From: Rhodamnia argentea
Lineage: Eukaryota; Streptophyta; Magnoliopsida; Myrtales; Myrtaceae
Assembly: GCF_020921035.1 (NCBI RefSeq)
Contig: NC_063155.1
Location: forward strand, 17,255,311 to 17,319,310
DNA: 64,000 nt
Direction of reading: 5' to 3'
The translations under genes and the position numbers were made by a program. The notes under the pieces were generated by a model. The model was not told the origin of the DNA, made no database searches, and saw only the letters and a list, made by a program, of their open reading frames with translations. Below are positions 58,846-64,000 of the stretch, in pieces (positions within the stretch are counted from its first letter, which is position 1; each line of letters starts with the position of its first letter).

Positions 58846-59542
58846 AGGTGGGCCTAGGCTTGAGACCCCGCCATCCGGGTTTGGGTCCTCAATGCTGGTG
58901 CCCAGGATTTTGATGCTTGAATATGAGGCTATACTCGATTTTTTTTTCAACTGCGTGTTTCATTAAGGTTTTGCTAGGATAATAGACTTTGGATGACTCC
59001 AAGAGTAAGAGCGTGTTGTGAGCCACAAATTCTTAAAAAACTGGATCCTGCGTTGTTATTTAATTTTTTGTGAACAAGCTTTCAATCTCATAATATTTTT
59101 TCTTTCATCATTTGTCTATCTGCCATTTGCAAGATATAGCCAAACACAGAAAAAAATTTATTTTGCTTGAAAATAAGTTCTTTTGGTAATGTTATCGAGC
59201 AAAATCCATTATTTATGAAATAAACAAAGCCTTAAAAGTCTTGGAATGCTCCTGCAATGAAGGTATAAATCTTAAGAAGAATATGGGGAATTAGGCATAC
59301 TCTCAGGCCTATTATCACCAGCACAACCAAGGGACGAATATGAGTAATCATTGAAATTTAATTGTATACTGACCTTTCGTAAGAGCAGAAAATCCTCAAA
59401 GCCTCCCTATTGAGCACGACAATCAGAATTTAGGATAAATTATTATACGTTGAAGAGGATTAAAATAGGGAAAAGGATGGAACTAGGGAAGACGAAAAAG
59501 ATCTCTAATTAATTGCATAAACATTAACACAATTGTTCCTAG
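58846..59542. other. intergenic 3' flank of the IDD gene
   Basis: AT-rich, no gene or clear element seen. Confidence 0.5.
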
Positions 59543-62500
59543 TTAAACCTCCCACATAGGTTTCTCCAATGTGGTCTGCGGCTGGAACTGAGTCATGAAC
59601 CCTTTCAAATGCATCTCCCTCTGACCTTCATGCAAGTTCCCGGCCGGCCTCGTCCCTCCGATCCCCAGGAAATCAACGGTTGTGGTCTTTCCAGGGTCGA
59701 CCTCCACGCTCTTCAAAAAGTCATGACTGTTCTGACCTAACAATCCACTAAAAACTCCCTCTCTATCGCTATCACTGTTCACATTATTCATGAATTGCTC
59801 GGTAATCTCTTCTTGTCCCCTCTCCATGAACCTGTTCACGAAGCCTGTGTTGTGCTGAGCTTGCTTCTGCAACATTCCCCCGAATGACGATGGAGCCATC
59901 GCCGCCGAGACAAAACCGGTCGCACTGTTGTTACTCACAGTCGCCCCCATTTGAGCAGCCTTTTGCAACAAAGCCGTTGCCGACATGATCGCCGAGCTGC
60001 TTTGCGGGCTATTCATCCCATGGATCAAGCTGGGCGGTGGGGCCATGGTTCTCGCGTTGGCAGTGCCGAAGAGGTTGTTGCCGGAGAACATGGTTTGAGG
60101 CATCATCAAGGGTTTCGGCGGGGGAAGGATGAGCCCTTGCGGAAGAGAGAATAATGGGGGTTTCGTGTCAGCATGGCTGGCGAACTCTGGCGCTTCAGTG
60201 GAGGGATTGATGTTGCTGTGAGGAGCTTGGCTTAGAGGGACGGAAGCAGAAGAAGAGAGATTATTAGGTTGTTGGCCCACCGAGGAAGGTAGGTGGGGAG
60301 CTAGGGCTTGGCTCAGCTTGGTGTTTTCTTCGGTTAAGGCATCACAGAAGGCTCTGTGGGTGATGAAGCTATCTCTCCTGCAAAACACAAATAAACGGCA
60401 TCATGAAGATTAGTTAACTACAAAGTTTCAGCAAAAGAGGAGATAATTACGTACCGAGAAGCTAAAACCATTTGGACGTCAAGACGAGGGACACGCGTCG
60501 ACGGAATTTAGATTATCAAACGTTTCGAGAATAGTTTCTACCTTCAAGCATATCATTATATTATCCAAAAGTCAATTAATGTACGAAGAGTGCGACAAAA
60601 CACCAACTAATGATAACCTATAACACAACCTCGTAATTATGCTAAGATTTATTAAGAAAAAGCACCATTCCCTATCCTCGAGAGAGCTTTTCCTTTTGGC
60701 CATGCAAAGATGTCTACCTACTCTTCTGGCCTGCAAATGTGGAAAGAATCTACCTTTCTCTCTCCTTCTCGTCAAAATGTTGAAAAGTTCCATTAATGGT
60801 GAAAATAGATGCGTGTTGACGTTCTTTCTTTTCGTCGCACTTGGGTAGATAGGATTAAATAAATTCATTCTTTATCTAGTAGAGAGAGAGAGAGAGAGAG
60901 AGAGAATATGGCAAAGTATTTAAATCTGAATGAGTCATGATCTTTGGACGACTTTGACTTTGGTTACAGAGTGTTATGACTCCCTCGGTCTCCCTCGGAC
61001 TTAACCAAAAAATCTGTATGGTCCACTCTCGTTCAATATAAAACTCCTAGACATCAAGATTTATTTTCGGGGGAGATGTTGGTTTTGGGAGGATCAAGAA
61101 GCTGTTTGTGTCAGAAGCAATAGCAACATCACCCGTATAACGTCCTTAATTTATGGCACAGAAAGGCTAGCTAAGGTAGGTTTACCAAAAGGAAAGTTCA
61201 CAGGGCATGACCCTAGCTATGATTCTACATGATTATTCCCCGACAATATTACAATATGATACATTGTAATGAAACCAAGAAATAGCAAAATCTCATAATT
61301 TACTGCTTATGTACATGCTTCTGAGTTCTTATGTCCGTACCAAATCTCAATCCATGCATGGGGGTTGTGTAAAATACTTGAATTTGGAAACATGGTCATA
61401 ACTACCATTTATGCTGGTAGGGAAAGTCAATAAGGGTCGGATATATTCTAAAGTATATCTACCAATTTGACTTATCTACAATTGCTTGAATAAGGTGTAT
61501 GGACGTAATCGAGTCATGTTTTATTGAACTTCCTCCAACCGGACTTCTGATTGGTGGGTCGTAGATTTTAACATAAATAAAGGTTAATTTTAGTTAAGTT
61601 GGCATGTGAATAAATATAACGGACCTAAAATAACGTCTAGTATCTTAAGCTAGCTAGCTTGGGTGAATCAAGAGATTTTACATGTCCAGAAAGACCACCC
61701 TTGACCTGATCAACTAGATAGCCAGTTGAAAGAACAAACCAATGATTGAATAAGTCGAAATTAAGTAGATGGAGACATATAGTTAGGGACAAACCTGGAG
61801 AATATAGTGCCACAGTCACATTTGTATTCTCTTGTCCCACAAGTCTTGGAATGAGCCTTCCAATCCGATTGAACCGCATACTTCTTGGAGCACCTCTCGC
61901 ACTTCCACTTCTTCTCACCATGCTTCCTGCAGAAGTGCTTCTTTATCCCCGTCAGGTCGCCAAGCGCTCGGGCCGGGTTGTGGTGCACGCAGCTCGGCTC
62001 GGGGCACACATAGACCCGCTTCCTGATCTCGGCGCTCCCTCTCTGCTTGAGCTTCCACGGGAGATTGTGCCCTCGCCGGTGGAGCTGCAGGTTCTGGTCC
62101 CTCTGGAAGCCCTTGTTGCATATCTCGCACACGAAACGGTTCGTCGCCATGAGCGCGTTTGGGGATAGAGCAATGACTTCTGCGCTTGGGTCTGCATTCA
62201 AGAAAACAGTAAAGTCCTTTATACTTTTCAATGTTGATGGGGTTCAAGGGGATTAATTCGCGTGTTAACGTATTTAAGGGATAAGGACACCACGGCTCCA
62301 TAATTTTCGTACGACACGCATTTGAGGGCCATAACTTTTTTTCCAATCACTTCAGTGACATGATTTCTAAAAAAAGTTCACTTAAGCTCCACAACCTTTC
62401 ATCGATCAGCTAAATATCATAACTTTCAAAAAAGGTTCACCCAAGTCTCGGAAATCCGACGAGGCATGACACTTATAATGACAGTTTTGAAAAAATTATG

Positions 62501-64000
62501 GCATCCAAATAATCAATTGAAAAGATATATAACACTCGAGTGATCCGAAAAAAAGTTATAACACGTAAGTGAGTATCGTACCAAAATTATGACACTCAAA
62601 TAATTAAAAAAAAAAGAATTCTTGGCACAAAAATGAGCGTAGAACGAAGATTACGAAAATTATGACGTGGTTCTTCGTATTTTGAAATAAGCCATTGTTG
62701 CACACAGCCTGCTTGCTTTTCATTGCCAAATGATTCAAATCTCCTTTTGTATGATTTACTGTTGATTGGACAAGTGTGATCAGGAAAAAGCGAAAAAGGT
62801 GTTATGATGCCAATTATGTTCATAATCAGTGGGCGTCCACTCACATATTTCAATGGTTTAATAAAATTCATTTTTTGGTTATTGCTACAGAGCATATATA
62901 TAGTACCATATATTGTGCCTAATGTTTCATGTGCATGGCTCAAACATAAAACTAGGGTCACAACTAGAAACCAAAGTAAGTGGATCCTATAAGCTCAAGT
63001 ACAAATCTATAGCAACACTATCCATAATGATGGAACACACTGATTTAATTATCTAAATACGTCCGCAAATTAGGATTAAACTAATTATCATTCCACTGAC
63101 AGAAAAATGATTCTCTTGCCCGATACAGCTAGAAACAAAAACAAAGGATAAAGAAAAAAGGGAGACCGATAGAAAAATGCAAGCCCAACAGTTTACTACA
63201 ATGATTGGAATGCAGAGCCAATAATGGAGCCTCCTCCTCCCCAACTTTCACTCACCAATAATTCTTTCATTTCTGGAACCCATTTTAGCTATGGAGGAGC
63301 TGGTAAAATTCTCCTTCAAAGTGAAATATTTCACGATAAATGAGTGCCTTTGATTTCATTTTGGACTGCCTTTGCTTCCATCCCTCTTGATCTGTGTCCC
63401 CTCATATTTTCTGTATTGTTTATATAGCCTCAAACTCAAATTAGTTTTCCTAAACTTGAACCCAAAAGCTTGGATTCTTTTACTTCAGATATTGGATCCA
63501 ATTGTCACCCCAACAACATAAAATATCAAGTTCTTGATTTAAGCATGAGATATAACATGCCATTTAATCAGCTCAACCCAAGAACAAACATGCTCCAATC
63601 AACAGGAGTTGAATCATCATGTAGCTAGAAAAGCTAGCTGCTATTCTTCTTCAAGAAGAAAAGAGCAAAAGTTTAAAAGTGTGGGCCCAAGCGGAAAGAA
63701 GACCTGTCTTATGAATCTGAAAATGAAAAATTTCAACTGCATGGGATGAATCTCCAGACTAATAACAAGAATATCTTTTTGGTTTTACCTGGGTTTCCTG
63801 GTAAGCTTCTTTTCTTCTTAGCTTGTGGAGCTTGAAGCTGTTGCCTCTCATCATGAGCACTTGCGGTGAGACCATCATTATTAGCTGAAGCTGATGATAA
63901 TAATGAACTATTAGCACCAAAAAACTGATTCAGAAGCTCCTGTGGTTGAACTTCAGCTTCACCAGTATTGCCTGAAGAGAAGCTCCCACCTTCACCTGTG
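59543..64000 (-). CDS. INDETERMINATE-domain (IDD/BIRD) C2H2 zinc-finger factor, 5' end off window
   Basis: Minus-strand exons: 60377-59543 (last), 62191-61795, and 64000-63789 (partial; no Met, so the start lies beyond 64000). The visible part encodes about 480 aa. A KKKRSLPGNPDP motif with a basic NLS precedes the ID domain. ZF1 is CEICNKGFQRDQNLQLHRRGH. ZF2 runs CPEPSCVHHNPARALGDLTG to HFCRKH. ZF3 is CERCSKKYAVQSDWKAHSKTC and ZF4 CDCGTIFSRRDSFITHRAFC, the two CCHC-type fingers. C-terminal family motifs are MSATALLQKAAQMG and TTVDFLGIGG. IDD proteins are nuclear DNA-binding regulators that work with DELLA and SCR/SHR GRAS proteins. Splice junctions at NP|DPSAE and FS|RRDSF are conserved in the family. 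The subfamily member is not assigned. Introns are long (1,417 and 1,597 bp). Confidence 0.93.
60881..60904. repeat. (GA)n microsatellite
   Basis: About 24 bp of GA in the last intron (60378-61794) of the IDD gene. Confidence 0.85.
62280..62640. repeat. dispersed repeat, family C copy 2
   Basis: Reiterated phrases around 'cataactttt', 'cactcaaataatt' and 'cacgtaagtgag' at irregular intervals, in the first visible intron of the IDD gene. Similar in style to 4195-4570. No coding potential. Confidence 0.4.

Noticed and set aside
61746..62346. Plus- and minus-strand ORFs over the IDD zinc-finger exon
   Set aside because: Alternative frames of the conserved zinc-finger exon; the conserved frame and splice junctions define the gene.
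1..64000. Prokaryotic-type features (operons, CRISPR arrays, Shine-Dalgarno sites)
   Set aside because: Spliced plant genes throughout; no array of short spaced repeats was seen.

Overview
This is a plant nuclear window, and almost certainly from a dicot. It has GT-AG spliced genes for plant-specific families: an isoprenylated HMA protein, a class I formin, ATG18a, an SRC2-like C2 protein, a kelch acyl-CoA-binding protein, a JMJ24-type JmjC protein, a thylakoid PsbP-domain protein and an INDETERMINATE-domain zinc finger. Gaps between genes are AT-rich and full of small transposons. Some dispersed repeats resemble ones I associate with Myrtaceae such as eucalypts, but that is weak inference. 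Exon boundaries below were read by hand from splice consensus, frame and family conservation. I ran no alignment or search.

Layout. 86-2270 (-): HIPP-type metal-binding protein. 2271-10363: no convincing gene, several TIR elements and repeat remnants. 10364-13538 (+): class I formin. 14531-14896 (+): small membrane-anchored coiled-coil protein. 16340-19574 (+): ATG18a. 20254-21455: fold-back element carrying a receptor-kinase gene fragment. 22330-23208 (-): SRC2-like C2 protein. 25498-34765 (-): ACBP4-like protein in 18 exons. 38978-44890 (+): JMJ24-like protein with a degenerate JmjC iron site and one GC-AG intron. 45276-47072 (-): PsbP-domain protein, convergent with JMJ24, with an inverted pair of MADS-box fragments in its first intron. 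47740-58850: about 11 kb of stacked repeats without a gene. 59543 to beyond 64000 (-): IDD zinc-finger gene whose start lies off the window.

The genes are unrelated housekeeping or regulatory loci and do not form a pathway. The most unusual material is in the repeats: (i) one insertion holding five LTRs and four internal domains of a miniature LTR retrotransposon (TRIM), bounded by a 5-bp target duplication; (ii) 14 tandem copies of a unit of about 445 bp over 5.9 kb; (iii) a hairpin made of two opposed MADS-box coding fragments; (iv) a fold-back transposon with a captured CRK2-like exon; (v) a 168-bp tandem repeat that stays open in frame. I found no CRISPR array, rRNA or convincing tRNA gene.
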